Assembly (NCBI RefSeq): GCF_038593855.1
Contig: NZ_CP151996.1
Span: forward strand, 3,596,001-3,660,000
Reading direction: 5' to 3'
Length of the DNA stretch: 64,000 bases
DNA from: Lysinibacillus sp. FSL M8-0337
GTDB taxonomy: Bacteria; Bacillota; Bacilli; Bacillales_A; Planococcaceae
Positions 46,392 through 55,854 of the stretch are shown piece by piece. Position numbers and translations under genes: made by a program. Below the pieces are notes generated by a model that worked only from the letters and a program-made list of their open reading frames with translations, ran no database searches and was not told the origin of the DNA. Position 1 is the stretch's first letter, and every line of letters starts with the position of its first letter.

Positions 46392-48259
46392 TCCTTCTCA
46401 CCCATTTTTCTTATTTTCAGCATTGAAAATCGGGATTTCCGAATCTTTTGTTTTTCCAATTTCTTTTCCCTTGCCAATACATCTTGAGGTGTTTCTCTTG
46501 TGCCCCAAGTTGATTTCCAAAATGTCACCCACGCCACAGGCATTTGCCAAAGTAAAATAAATTCGTAGAAAAGGACAAATATAAAGCCAAACGTCCACAA
46601 CTTACTTCGTCTAAAGAATAGGTGGGCCAAGCTCATCAGCATTGCCATTAACAATAGGCCCATTAAAAATGTTGTTGGAAATATCCCATGCATAATAGGC
46701 ACATAGATTAAATTGTAAACTACGACAATCGGTGCTGCGATTGGTACAATTAAACCAATGATAAAGAACAAAAACATAAAAGGTTCTTTTTTCCACATAA
46801 ATAAAAATGCTCGTAACGACTCTCGTAACCATGATCGTTTCCAGCGCATTTGTTGCGACAAAAAGACTTTTGTCTCTGAAGGTACAATTGTAGAACATAC
46901 GGCATTATCTTGATAACCTGTGCGATGCGTCTTTAAAATATAGTTCGTCATACTACGATCATCACCAAAAGTTGCCGGTTGCCCTAAGAACTTTTGATTT
47001 AACCACGCTGTTTCATTTTTTAATATAAGTTCTTTTCGATAGCATGCCAGTGGCCCCGATAAGCATGTTACGGTGTCAAACCAAGACTCTGCCGCTTTCA
47101 TTATACGAAAGGCTATATAATATCGAACCGTTTGTAGTTTTGTTAGCGCATTTGTAAACTTGTTTTCTACTTCTGTTCTTCCTGCTACACCGCCCATTTT
47201 AGGATCCTGGAAAGGTTGTACTAAATTTCGAATGGCGTGAGGCTCTAAGAAGCTATCTGAATCGACGAAAACGACTAAATCATGTTTGGCCAAATGCACT
47301 CCCGCTATTAACGCTTCACGCTTCCCCCCATTTTGAGGTAACTTATGAAATTTCAAACGTCCCTCTGTTTTAAAACGCCCACCTTCCCGATGAATCAGCT
47401 CAATCATGTTATTGGCGGCTTCCTCTGTTCTATCTGTAGAGTAATCATCTACGACAATAACTTCTAATTTATCCACAGGGTAATATTGATTGATACAGCT
47501 TAAAATGGTTCTATGAATCCATTGTTCTTCATTAAATACTGGAATAATAATAGAAACACCGGGTTCATATTGAGGATTGATTGGCACATTCCTATAGAAA
47601 ATACCAAACAAATATCTACTTAGAAGAAATGTAGCTGCGATTATACTATATAAATATAAGAACTTATTAAACTTAAAATAGATGACACTTTCAGCACGCA
47701 TTAAGACAACGATAAGTGAAACAATAAATAAAAATAAACTCGCTACAAAAATTGAAAGTCCCCAACGTTTTTTCGTTAAATACTCATTTAAAGGATTTAA
47801 AAATTCAAACGCATAGTAGTATCTCGTTTTTCCATCTACCTCTTTTGTAAATTGACGGACTACTTTAGCTTTTAACTTTACTTTTGATTCATAACCCTCT
47901 GGCATCGCTCCATCAGGTATTGTGAACTGCATCGTAACAATTTCATCAGCTAATAATTTATTTGCACTATCCGTATAAACAAGGATACCTGTCACCGAAA
48001 TATCTTCAGCATAATATTGATAAGGATTCTTTTGTCTAGCTCTTTTAATGTTCACTTCAAATGCAGTTTCATAACGCAAACTTAATAACTGTAAACGATA
48101 AATTTCATTTACATTTGTAGGGTCAATATCCCCGCCTTCTGTTTGGTACGAAGCCCCTCGACGATTAACGAGGCTCCGCACATTTTCAGGATCAGGAATA
48201 TTCGATAAAATACGTCGATCAGAGCGCGGCATTGTTAAAATCTCTTTTTTCTTTTTCAT
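46388..48259 (-). CDS. PilZ-domain hyaluronan-synthase-like glycosyltransferase
   Basis: A 623-residue membrane protein. Residues 50 to 155 are a PilZ-type barrel with DISVTG at 86 to 91; the arginine motif is not clear-cut. Two membrane helices (about 167 to 188 and 200 to 222) lead to a GT2 domain with VSIIIPVFNEE, VDDYSTD and DSDS (333 to 336). Further motifs are SGPLACYRKE, GDDRSMTNY (432) and QQMRW (469). The GDDR and SGPL motifs are typical of class I hyaluronan synthases/NodC. C-terminal membrane helices complete the channel. PilZ suggests activation by c-di-GMP; having it at the N-terminus differs from BcsA. ATG 48259 is preferred over TTG 48268. Confidence 0.82.
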   Translation of the reverse strand: MKKKKEILTMPRSDRRILSNIPDPENVRSLVNRRGASYQTEGGDIDPTNVNEIYRLQLLSLRYETAFEVNIKRARQKNPYQYYAEDISVTGILVYTDSANKLLADEIVTMQFTIPDGAMPEGYESKVKLKAKVVRQFTKEVDGKTRYYYAFEFLNPLNEYLTKKRWGLSIFVASLFLFIVSLIVVLMRAESVIYFKFNKFLYLYSIIAATFLLSRYLFGIFYRNVPINPQYEPGVSIIIPVFNEEQWIHRTILSCINQYYPVDKLEVIVVDDYSTDRTEEAANNMIELIHREGGRFKTEGRLKFHKLPQNGGKREALIAGVHLAKHDLVVFVDSDSFLEPHAIRNLVQPFQDPKMGGVAGRTEVENKFTNALTKLQTVRYYIAFRIMKAAESWFDTVTCLSGPLACYRKELILKNETAWLNQKFLGQPATFGDDRSMTNYILKTHRTGYQDNAVCSTIVPSETKVFLSQQMRWKRSWLRESLRAFLFMWKKEPFMFLFFIIGLIVPIAAPIVVVYNLIYVPIMHGIFPTTFLMGLLLMAMLMSLAHLFFRRSKLWTFGFIFVLFYEFILLWQMPVAWVTFWKSTWGTRETPQDVLAREKKLEKQKIRKSRFSMLKIRKMGEKE

Positions 48260-48264
48260 GATTA

Positions 48265-49698
48265 TCAATTCACTTTCTTATTTGAATCTTCTTCAATCCA
48301 AGTCGACATTTTTGCAAAACTATAGCCTTGCTTTTGAAGTTGTTCAATAATTAATGGCAGTGCTTCGACTGTTTTTGTACCGTCTAATATATGCATCACC
48401 ACTACCTTTCCTGGAGCAGCCCTACTCATAACCCGATCATAAATATCTTGTGCCGTATAATCTAAGTTCCAATCAAATGATGCAATATCGTACATGGCGA
48501 TGGTTTGAACGCCAGTAGCGGCAATAATTTTAGCAGACTCCTCATTGATAACACCTTGATTTGGTCTAAAATACAATAACGGTGATTCCTGTAGAGCATA
48601 CGTGAGTGCTTGGTGTGCCTTCAATACATCTTCTTGTAACTCCTCTGGTGTCATCGTTGTTACATCAACATGATTATAAGAATGACTCGCTACTTCGTGT
48701 CCTCGATCAACAATTAATCGTGCTAATTGAGGGTTTTTTTCTACACCCTTCCCGATTAAGAAAAATGTACATTGAATATTGTACTTATCTAAAACATCTA
48801 AAATTTCCTTCGTTCGTTCCTCACTTGCCCAGTCATCAAAGGATATAGCAATTTCTTTTTTTGTTGTATTTTTTCGATAATATACATGCGGTTGGACATT
48901 TTCGTATGCCGGATTTATTTTTATCGCATCATAGCCTTTAATATCTTCTAACGATTTAACCAAATATTCGTTTTCAAATACGTCCGTTAACGTAGAAAAT
49001 ATAAAGCCTTTTTCTTTGCCAAACTGTGCAAGTAACGGGACAACATCAATGACAGCCGGATTAATATACGTATTTAAATGGATGACTGAACCACTATCTA
49101 CATACTTTCGAATATACGTCATCATTTCATCTGCACTTTGCATATTACGATCTTTCGGATTAACAGATGCCTCTACAACAGCTTTCATATTAAGAGCATT
49201 TGTAGCATAACGCATATTGTCTGTTGCGTCCCCTGAACGACTTCTCACATACTTCGGTGTATAACCTAATTGCTCTTCAAAAATTTGATTTGTTAAATAT
49301 ATTTCCTTATAAGTTTCTTCATAATCAATATCTGCCATATCAGGGAACGTTAATGTACCGTTTTCTACTTCATGGCCTTTGCTCAATATGTCCTTAACCA
49401 ATTCAGGTTCTTGTGCTAGACGCATACCTTCGATAAAAAACGTTGCCTTGATATTCGATTGGTCCAATACCTTTAAAAGCTTTTGCATTGTCTCATTGTC
49501 CGCAAGTCCATTAAACGTTAATGCCACTTTCGGAGTAAGAATATTGGCATGACGTAAAATATCGCTCATCGTTCCATCATGTTCTTTTATTTCAATCGAC
49601 GAATCTACTGGTGCAACTTGACTTTGTGTTTCGGATTGACATCCTGCTATGAACAAAGCGACTAGTAAACTACATAATTTTAGTCTTTTCATTTCCAC
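48265..49698 (-). CDS. Lipoprotein with two polysaccharide deacetylase domains (first one dead)
   Basis: A 477-residue lipoprotein (lipobox LFIAGC, Cys20). Domain 1 (55 to 265) has lost the NodB motifs: TFNG instead of TFDDG at 61 to 64, and ENGTLTF instead of the HSxxH region. Domain 2 (275 to 470) is intact: SFDDW at 286 to 290, HSYNH at 339 to 343, YFRPNQG and VVVMHILDG. It should deacetylate N-acetyl-hexosamines of the exported polymer. GTG 49698, six bases after AAGGAG, is the likely start. Confidence 0.85.
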   Translation of the reverse strand: MEMKRLKLCSLLVALFIAGCQSETQSQVAPVDSSIEIKEHDGTMSDILRHANILTPKVALTFNGLADNETMQKLLKVLDQSNIKATFFIEGMRLAQEPELVKDILSKGHEVENGTLTFPDMADIDYEETYKEIYLTNQIFEEQLGYTPKYVRSRSGDATDNMRYATNALNMKAVVEASVNPKDRNMQSADEMMTYIRKYVDSGSVIHLNTYINPAVIDVVPLLAQFGKEKGFIFSTLTDVFENEYLVKSLEDIKGYDAIKINPAYENVQPHVYYRKNTTKKEIAISFDDWASEERTKEILDVLDKYNIQCTFFLIGKGVEKNPQLARLIVDRGHEVASHSYNHVDVTTMTPEELQEDVLKAHQALTYALQESPLLYFRPNQGVINEESAKIIAATGVQTIAMYDIASFDWNLDYTAQDIYDRVMSRAAPGKVVVMHILDGTKTVEALPLIIEQLQKQGYSFAKMSTWIEEDSNKKVN

Positions 49699-49708
49699 AC
49701 AGTTCTCC

Positions 49709-51034
49709 TTACAATTTATGATAGTTTTTATTGGCAAATAAAAAATGGGTATTCCGTGTATCAAAAATTAATGCAGCATATTGATCGAGCAATCCATAAT
49801 CAATTTCTGCATGATTCGTTAAAATTAATACAGCTTCAGCTTCTTCAATTAATTGTTTCGATAATGCAACAGTATTAAGTGTGTATTGGTTGACAGAGAA
49901 AGTTTCGATAAATGGGTCCACAACCATGACATCATATTGCTTCTCCAATAATTCTTGGATGACTTGGAGCGCAGGAGATTCACGGAAATCATTAATATTT
50001 GGCTTATACGTGACACCAATAACAATAATCTTTCCTGCTCGAAGCTCTTTCTTCTGTGCCATTAGATAATTTTCCAATCTTTCGACCACAAAACTTGGCA
50101 TTGAATCATTGATTTTATCTGCCGTCTCAATTAATGAAGCTGTAATACCATGTTGCTGTCCTGCCCATAATAAATATTTAGGGTCAACAGGGATGCAATG
50201 CCCGCCTACCCCCGGACCAGGTGTAAATGGCATAAATCCATATGGTTTTGTGGAAGCAGCTTCAATTACTTCCCAAATATCTACATTCATTTTGTAGCAT
50301 ACTTTACTTAGCTCATTAACAAGTGCGATATTGATTTGGCGAAATGTATTTTCCAGTAACTTCTCCATCTCAGCAACCTTTGGATTAGAAACAGGAAAAA
50401 CATTGGTATTGATGATTGTTTCGTAAAATAGTTTTGCTATTTCTAAACATGCTTCTGTTACACCACCGACTACTTTCGGTGTATTTGAAACGGTAAAATT
50501 AATATTTCCAGGATCAACACGTTCAGGGGAATAAGTTAAAAAGATATCCTGCCCAATCACATAATTACTTTTTTCTAAAATTGGTTGAACGACCTCTTCT
50601 GTCGTTCCAGGGTACGTCGTGCTTTCAAGAATCACTAGTGTATTAGCAGAAATATATTGTGCGATTGATTCGGACGCATCTTCAATGTAAGTAATATTCG
50701 GCGTACCATCTGCTGATGTTGGAGTTGGAACACAAATAATCATGACATCTACATTTGCAAGCTTTGAAAAATCCGCAGTCGTTTCAAATTTCTCTTCTTT
50801 TAAGACCTCTTGGATAACAGCATTAGATAAATCTGCAATATAACTTTCTCCATTCGTTAACTTAGCGATTTTTTCGGTACTTTTATCAATACCGATTACT
50901 TGAAACCCTTTTTTAACCATTTCTATAGCGAGTGGTAATCCTACATATCCGAGCCCGATTACACCAATTTTCGCCTGTTTTGTTATGATTTTTTTCGATA
51001 AAGCTATTTTTGGTGAGTCAATTTTAATCCCCAT
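49709..51034 (-). CDS. UDP-sugar 6-dehydrogenase (UDP-HexNAc/UDP-glucose type)
   Basis: A 441-residue NAD-dependent dehydrogenase with GLGYVGLPL (Rossmann loop, about 27 to 35), VPTPTSADGTPN, and STTYPGTTEEVV. The catalytic Cys280 lies in TPGPGVGGHCIPVDP, and the C-terminal domain has GVTYKPNINDFRESPA. The pattern resembles WbpA/VipA enzymes that oxidise UDP-GlcNAc to the uronate, though UDP-glucose is possible. It would supply the uronic acid precursor for the operon's synthases. First gene of the operon; an in-frame TTG at 51040 is an alternative start. Confidence 0.85.
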   Translation of the reverse strand: MGIKIDSPKIALSKKIITKQAKIGVIGLGYVGLPLAIEMVKKGFQVIGIDKSTEKIAKLTNGESYIADLSNAVIQEVLKEEKFETTADFSKLANVDVMIICVPTPTSADGTPNITYIEDASESIAQYISANTLVILESTTYPGTTEEVVQPILEKSNYVIGQDIFLTYSPERVDPGNINFTVSNTPKVVGGVTEACLEIAKLFYETIINTNVFPVSNPKVAEMEKLLENTFRQINIALVNELSKVCYKMNVDIWEVIEAASTKPYGFMPFTPGPGVGGHCIPVDPKYLLWAGQQHGITASLIETADKINDSMPSFVVERLENYLMAQKKELRAGKIIVIGVTYKPNINDFRESPALQVIQELLEKQYDVMVVDPFIETFSVNQYTLNTVALSKQLIEEAEAVLILTNHAEIDYGLLDQYAALIFDTRNTHFLFANKNYHKL

Positions 51035-51040
51035 AAACAA

Positions 51041-51615
51041 ATTACCCCTTTACCTATTTTTAAACATTAAATACAAAAAAATCCTTTTTCGTGCAAAAAG
51101 CATTTATATTGATAATTCTCTTGCCACCACAAAAAAGCACACATTTCCAACATACCTATAGTACTAATATCAACTAAACAAATTCTAAACAATTTTTAAA
51201 TAAATGTATAAATAACTATTTTAAATAAGTTAATTTCACCAAAAAATTCAATATAATCCTTTAGTATTATATCATTTTTGGTAAATTAATACATGCACTA
51301 TTTTTCTAAATATAATTAACTAGATGCAAAGATAAAAATGATTAAACAAAAAAGTATCGTCCCACTCCGATTGCATGTAAACTTGCTATACAATCATTAT
51401 GGAACAACATGTTTTATTGCATTACATTAAAATGGAAAGACCCTTTCAAAATTGTTCACCTTTTCACGCACCTCTTTTTAACTGTATTAATTAAAGTCCC
51501 GTTGTAACACTGAACAATGTTAATAATTCACATTTAACATGATAAATACTTTCTTTCTATCGTTTTTTAGAACCCGAATACGTACGTAAGAGGGTGATTA
51601 CGGATAGTATTCTTA
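51041..51615. other. AT-rich upstream region of the polysaccharide operon
   Basis: About 570 bases without a supported gene. A perfect minus-strand TATAAT lies at 51266 to 51271, about 230 bases before the dehydrogenase start, without a good -35. The long leader is compatible with regulation, but I saw no c-di-GMP riboswitch motif. Confidence 0.4.
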
Positions 51616-51618
51616 CAT

Positions 51619-51658
51619 AAAAAAAGAGTATGTAAGTTTTCACTTACATACTCTTTTT
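51619..51658. terminator. Terminator of the metNIQ operon
   Basis: AAAAAGAGTATGTAAG and its complement form a 16-base stem with a short loop and T-runs on both sides, just after the metQ stop. Confidence 0.9.
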
Positions 51659-51670
51659 AAAAGCTACATA

Positions 51671-52528
51671 TTATTTAACTGGTACTACTGCACCTTTCCA
51701 TTCATCTAGAATGAAGTCTTGGATTTCTTTAGAAGTTAATACTTCTAATAATTTTTTAATTTCTGGTTTATTTTCATCCCCAGCACGTACCGCAATAATG
51801 TTCACATATGGAGATTCTTTGTCTTCTAGCGCAATTGCATCTTTGATTGGGTTTAGACCATTATCGATTGCGTAGTTAGAGTTGATAAGGACTGCGTCGC
51901 CTTCTTCATTTTCAAACATTTGAACAAGTAGTTCTGGTGCAGTATTCGCATCAAATTTAAAGTCTTTCGGATTATCTACAATATCTTTAATTTCAGCTGC
52001 AGTTTTATCGATACCATCTTTTAATTTAATTAAGCCTTTCGCTTCTAATAATGACAGCATACGACCATGGTCTGAAACAGAATTAGATAATAAGATTGTT
52101 GCACCTTTCGGAAGGTCTTCAAGAGTTTTATATTTTTTAGAGTAAATACCGATTGGCTCGATATGTACACCGCCAGCATTTACAAAGTCATAGCCATTAT
52201 CTTTAATTTGTAAATTTAAATAAGGGATATGTTGGAAATAGTTTGCATCGATTGTTCCTGAATCTAAATCTTGGTTTGGTAATACATAATCTTGGTATGT
52301 TTCGATTTCTAAGTCAATGCCTTCTTTAGCTAAAATCGGTTTTGCTTTTTCTAAAATAACTGCGTGAGGTGTGTTAGAAGCACCTATTTTTAATGTTACT
52401 TTTTCTTCAGTTTTTGCACTGTCGTCTGCCTTATCTCCAGAGCCTGCTTCATCTTTGTTACCAGCACCACAAGCTGCTAAAGCTAGTACAAGTACTGATA
52501 AAAATAATCCTGCTAATAACTTCTTCAT
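51671..52528 (-). CDS. metQ: MetQ, methionine-binding lipoprotein
   Basis: A 285-residue NlpA/MetQ lipoprotein with lipobox LALAAC (Cys20) and an acidic linker. The binding-protein body has IGASNTPHAVILEKAKPIL, NQDLDSGTIDANYFQHIPYL and VLINSNYAIDNGLNPIKDA. It captures D/L-methionine for MetN-MetI. Last gene of an S-box-controlled operon. Confidence 0.95.
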   Translation of the reverse strand: MKKLLAGLFLSVLVLALAACGAGNKDEAGSGDKADDSAKTEEKVTLKIGASNTPHAVILEKAKPILAKEGIDLEIETYQDYVLPNQDLDSGTIDANYFQHIPYLNLQIKDNGYDFVNAGGVHIEPIGIYSKKYKTLEDLPKGATILLSNSVSDHGRMLSLLEAKGLIKLKDGIDKTAAEIKDIVDNPKDFKFDANTAPELLVQMFENEEGDAVLINSNYAIDNGLNPIKDAIALEDKESPYVNIIAVRAGDENKPEIKKLLEVLTSKEIQDFILDEWKGAVVPVK

Positions 52529-52595
52529 TTGTCTACACTCCCTTTATTTTGTTCAAACCATAATATGTTAGCGGTAAATAACCGGTATAACCTTT

Positions 52596-53264
52596 TTAAC
52601 GTTTGTCTGTTTTCGAAGTAATCATATCGCCAATCCATTGGATGATAAATACGACTACTAAGATCAAAATAGTTGCCATTAATGTCACATCTTGGCGATT
52701 ACGTTGGAAGCCATCTAAAAAGGCTAAGTTTCCTAGACCGCCAGCACCAATAATACCAGCCATCGCCGTATAGCCAACAAGGGCAACAGCCGTTACCGTA
52801 ATCCCAGAAATAAGTGCTGGTAATGATTCTGGAATTAGTACTTTCCATATAATTGTGGACGTTTTAGCACCCATTGAGCGAGCTGCTTCTATAACGCCCT
52901 TATCAATTTCTCGTAGTGCAATTAATACCATTCGGGCATAGAATGGTGCTGCACCAATAATAAGTGCTGGTAAAGCTGCATCTGCTCCACGGATTGTCCC
53001 AAGTAAAAACTTTGTAAACGGTATTAGTAAAATAATTAACACGATAAATGGTATCGAACGGAATATATTGACGATCGACCCCGTTAAAAAGTTAACGATT
53101 TTATTTGCCCATAATTGGTTTGGGCTCGTTAAAAAGAGGATAATACCAATGGCTAAACCAAGTATGAATGTGATGACCGTTGAAATAGTGGTCATATAAA
53201 GTGTTTCGTATGTGGCAGACCACATTTTTTCCCAGTCGACATTCGGAAAGAGACTAGTTAGCAT
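52596..53264 (-). CDS. metI: MetI (MetP), methionine ABC transporter permease
   Basis: A 222-residue permease with five to six membrane helices and the EAA loop (EAARSMGAKTSTIIWKVLIPESLPAL). Start ATG 53264 follows GGAGGTGAT and overlaps the end of metN by 11 bases; a TTG at 53270 is in frame. It forms the membrane pore of the MetNIQ importer. Confidence 0.93.
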   Translation of the reverse strand: MLTSLFPNVDWEKMWSATYETLYMTTISTVITFILGLAIGIILFLTSPNQLWANKIVNFLTGSIVNIFRSIPFIVLIILLIPFTKFLLGTIRGADAALPALIIGAAPFYARMVLIALREIDKGVIEAARSMGAKTSTIIWKVLIPESLPALISGITVTAVALVGYTAMAGIIGAGGLGNLAFLDGFQRNRQDVTLMATILILVVVFIIQWIGDMITSKTDKR

Positions 53265-54282
53265 TTGCAATCACCTCCGTTTGTACTTCAACTGTATTCA
53301 AATAATTTAATGCAGCTGCTACATTTGTCTCTGAGCCATCAATTTGCACAACAAGTGTGCCGTATGCGCCGTTTTTAGTTTGTGAGATATTACCATGAAC
53401 AATACTAATTTCTACATCAAACTGCTTCACTAAATGCGATATTACGGGTTGCTCGGTTTTTTCTCCTACAAAGACAAGTTTAACCAGTTGTCCTGTAGGA
53501 TAATTTGCTCTAAGCTGTGCAACAGTCTCTTGCGTTTCCTTCGTATCAGTAATTTGAGAGACGAATTTTTTTGTAATAGCCGCTTGAGGTGCTTGGAACA
53601 CTTGCAATACTTCTCCGCGTTCTACAATTTCTCCAGCCTCCATCACCGCCACGCGATGACAAATTTTGCGAATAACATGCATTTCATGCGTAATTAACAC
53701 AATGGTTAAGCCTAATCGTTCATTAATATCAACAAGTAAATCGAGAATTGCATCTGTAGTTTCTGGATCAAGTGCAGATGTAGCTTCGTCACATAACAAT
53801 ACTTCAGGATTATTGGCAAGTGCTCGCGCTATACCAACCCGTTGCTTTTGACCACCTGATAGCTGTGATGGGTACGCTTTTTCGCGACCTTCTAAGCCAA
53901 CGAGTGCAATTAGTTCTTTCACACGTGCTTCTCGCTCACGCTTAGAAACACCTGCAATTTCTAGTGGAAAGGCAATGTTTTCTGCCACTGTTCGAGACCA
54001 AAGTAAGTTAAAATGTTGGAAAATCATACTTACCTTTTGTCTAGCATCACGGAGCTTTTGCCCCTTAATAGATGAAAATTCTTGGTTGTTGACCTTCACT
54101 GTACCTGTCGTAGGTTTTTCTAAACCGTTTAATAAACGAATCATCGTACTTTTACCAGCACCACTGTAGCCGATAATGCCAAAAATTTCACCTTTGTTAA
54201 TCGAAAGATTTACATCTTTGACAGCAGTCAATTCGCCATTTGCGGTTTTGTATTTCTTCGTAATATTTTGAAGCTGTATCAT
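53254..54282 (-). CDS. metN: MetN, methionine ABC transporter ATPase
   Basis: A 342-residue ATPase with Walker A GYSGAGKS (about 38 to 45), signature QLSGGQKQRVGIARAL and Walker B VLLCDEATSALD. The C-terminal NIL domain (about 255 to 342) senses methionine for trans-inhibition. ATG 54282 follows AAAGGAG; the longer frame overlaps the riboswitch terminator and is not used. Confidence 0.95.
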   Translation of the reverse strand: MIQLQNITKKYKTANGELTAVKDVNLSINKGEIFGIIGYSGAGKSTMIRLLNGLEKPTTGTVKVNNQEFSSIKGQKLRDARQKVSMIFQHFNLLWSRTVAENIAFPLEIAGVSKREREARVKELIALVGLEGREKAYPSQLSGGQKQRVGIARALANNPEVLLCDEATSALDPETTDAILDLLVDINERLGLTIVLITHEMHVIRKICHRVAVMEAGEIVERGEVLQVFQAPQAAITKKFVSQITDTKETQETVAQLRANYPTGQLVKLVFVGEKTEQPVISHLVKQFDVEISIVHGNISQTKNGAYGTLVVQIDGSETNVAAALNYLNTVEVQTEVIANAN

Positions 54283-54306
54283 AGCGAATACTCCTTTTCT
54301 CATATA

Positions 54307-54340
54307 GAAAACCCCTTCTCTCAAGACAAGTAGAAGGGGT
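54307..54340 (-). terminator. S-box riboswitch terminator
   Basis: On the minus strand ACCCCTTCT and AGAAGGGGT form the stem, followed by TTTTC. It lies between the SAM aptamer and metN, so it is the regulated expression platform. Confidence 0.85.
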
Positions 54341-54470
54341 CACGTACTTTATACGCTAAACCGTTCTCTCATCTTTCAAAGATAAATCTTTGGGTGATTT
54401 GGCACCTTTTCACAAATGTGATGGTTGCCGGGCTTCATAGGGCACTTCCCTCCGCCGCTCTTTATAAGAG
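54341..54470 (-). ncRNA. SAM-I (S-box) riboswitch upstream of metNIQ
   Basis: The minus strand carries the conserved parts in order: CTCTTATAAAGAG helix P1, GCGGAGGGA, GCCCTATGAAGCCCGGCAACC, AAGGTGCCAA and AGATGAGA. S-adenosylmethionine binding favours the terminator and stops expression of methionine uptake genes. Confidence 0.95.
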
Positions 54471-54526
54471 TTCGATATATTTAATAGTTTTTTAATATAT
54501 TTGTTACTTTACCACGCTAGCAAAGT

Positions 54527-54838
54527 TCAGTCAATTGGTTTTTTTAACAATTCGTATAAAAATGGTACGGATTGAAAGGCATAAATCTTATCAATAACCT
54601 TTCCACCATCGCTAACGAGTAAACAAGGTACACTTTCAATTTGAAAATCAAAAGCTATTTGTTCTAGAAAATTGATGTTTGCCTTGCCTATTTTTACCTC
54701 TGGTAGTAACTGTTCAATGATATTCATCATTTTGGATGCAACGGCACAAGTTCCGCACATCGGTGTATATAAATAAAAGGCAGTTTTGTCTCCAGACTTT
54801 ACAGCCGTTTCCCACTGCTCTTTTGACCATTCTTCCAT
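54527..54838 (-). CDS. yusE: Thioredoxin-like protein (YusE-like)
   Basis: A 103-residue thioredoxin-fold protein with the active site TPMCGTC (Cys28 and Cys31). The gene sits between metN and a Toprim gene, as yusE does in B. subtilis. A disulfide oxidoreductase role is likely. The start is not certain (ATG 54838 or TTG 54850). Confidence 0.8.
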   Translation of the reverse strand: MEEWSKEQWETAVKSGDKTAFYLYTPMCGTCAVASKMMNIIEQLLPEVKIGKANINFLEQIAFDFQIESVPCLLVSDGGKVIDKIYAFQSVPFLYELLKKPID

Positions 54839-54852
54839 GATTTCACGCAACC

Positions 54853-55194
54853 TTACAAAATATATTCATTATGGATTGAAAAATGTGCGCGCAATAAAAT
54901 CGTCGCTAGCACTTTCCTCGGTGTTGTTTCTACTTCTTTATATGTTGGCATTGTCCGTAAATGCTCAGCCTCTGGATAATGTCTATCCATTAATGCTCGT
55001 AGTTTATCGCCCGATGTATCCGCATCAAAAAATGTATAGAGCTCACAGCCCTCATATGGGTCGAGTAATTCTTCTAATTGATGCACACCAATTGTACCAT
55101 TTGTACAAAGGATTGTAACATCTTCACTCAGAATAGGTTCAATTTGAAGCTTATCCGAACGGCCTTCCACGATTAAACATTTCCCTTCGAACAT
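54853..55194 (-). CDS. yusF: Toprim-domain protein (YusF-like)
   Basis: A 113-residue protein that is a bare Toprim domain. LIVEGRSDK holds the catalytic Glu and FFDADTSGDK the DxD metal site. Toprim proteins of this small kind may act as nucleases in RNA or DNA metabolism. Position and size match yusF. Ends two bases before the yusE-like leader. Confidence 0.82.
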   Translation of the reverse strand: MFEGKCLIVEGRSDKLQIEPILSEDVTILCTNGTIGVHQLEELLDPYEGCELYTFFDADTSGDKLRALMDRHYPEAEHLRTMPTYKEVETTPRKVLATILLRAHFSIHNEYIL

Positions 55195-55346
55195 AACGCC
55201 ACCCCCATTTAGACAGTTATCTACTACAGCATACCATTTGAATAACCGAATTTCATACTATTGCATCGCAATTTCTGGCGTTTCCATGATAACTTATTGA
55301 GCTAGCAATTCCTATGATGCGCCGAAAAACTGTAGCATGATATAAT

Positions 55347-55377
55347 AAAAAACGCCGGCAAATTTTCCGACGTTTTT
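55347..55377. terminator. Terminator after gcvH
   Basis: AAAAACGCCGG and CCGACGTTTTT form a stem of ten to eleven pairs with T-runs on both strands, directly after the gcvH stop. Confidence 0.8.
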
Positions 55378-55392
55378 CTATTACAGGCTTGT

Positions 55393-55773
55393 TTATTCTG
55401 CAATCAATTTTTCGTATTGCTCAGCTGTCATAAGGTTTTCAATCTCTGATGCATCAGCAGGCTCTACAACGATCATCCATGCTTTTTCATATGGTGATTC
55501 ATTTACGAATTCTGGGCTATCTTCTAAGTCTGCATTTACTTCAACTACAGTACCTGAAATTGGTGCGTAAAGTTCAGAAACAGTTTTTACTGATTCTACA
55601 CTTCCGAATGGATCATCTGTTTTAATTTCATCGCCAACTTGTGGAAGCTCAACGAAAACGATATCTCCTAGTTCTGATTGTGCGAAGTGAGAAATACCGA
55701 TACGTACTTTACCATCTTCTAATTTTACCCATTCGTGTTCTTCAGAGTAACGTAAGTCTTTAGGTGTGCTCAT
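55393..55773 (-). CDS. gcvH: GcvH, glycine cleavage system H protein
   Basis: A 126-residue lipoyl-carrier protein with the lipoylation Lys63 in [15 protein letters not shown] and the typical start [10 protein letters not shown]. It shuttles the aminomethyl group in glycine cleavage, and in Bacillales also delivers lipoate to other complexes. ATG 55773 follows TGGAGGGG. It stands alone, away from gcvT/gcvP, as in B. subtilis. Confidence 0.96.
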   Translation of the reverse strand: MSTPKDLRYSEEHEWVKLEDGKVRIGISHFAQSELGDIVFVELPQVGDEIKTDDPFGSVESVKTVSELYAPISGTVVEVNADLEDSPEFVNESPYEKAWMIVVEPADASEIENLMTAEQYEKLIAE

Positions 55774-55854
55774 GCCAAAAACCCCTCCATAAATATGTAA
55801 TATATTCACTATCAGTGTGCCATACTTCTATCATAAAAACAAGGATAAAAGCAG

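Noticed and set aside
51041-51600. Possible c-di-GMP riboswitch upstream of the polysaccharide operon
   Set aside because: Neither strand shows the conserved GEMM core motifs by eye; the region is simply AT-rich.
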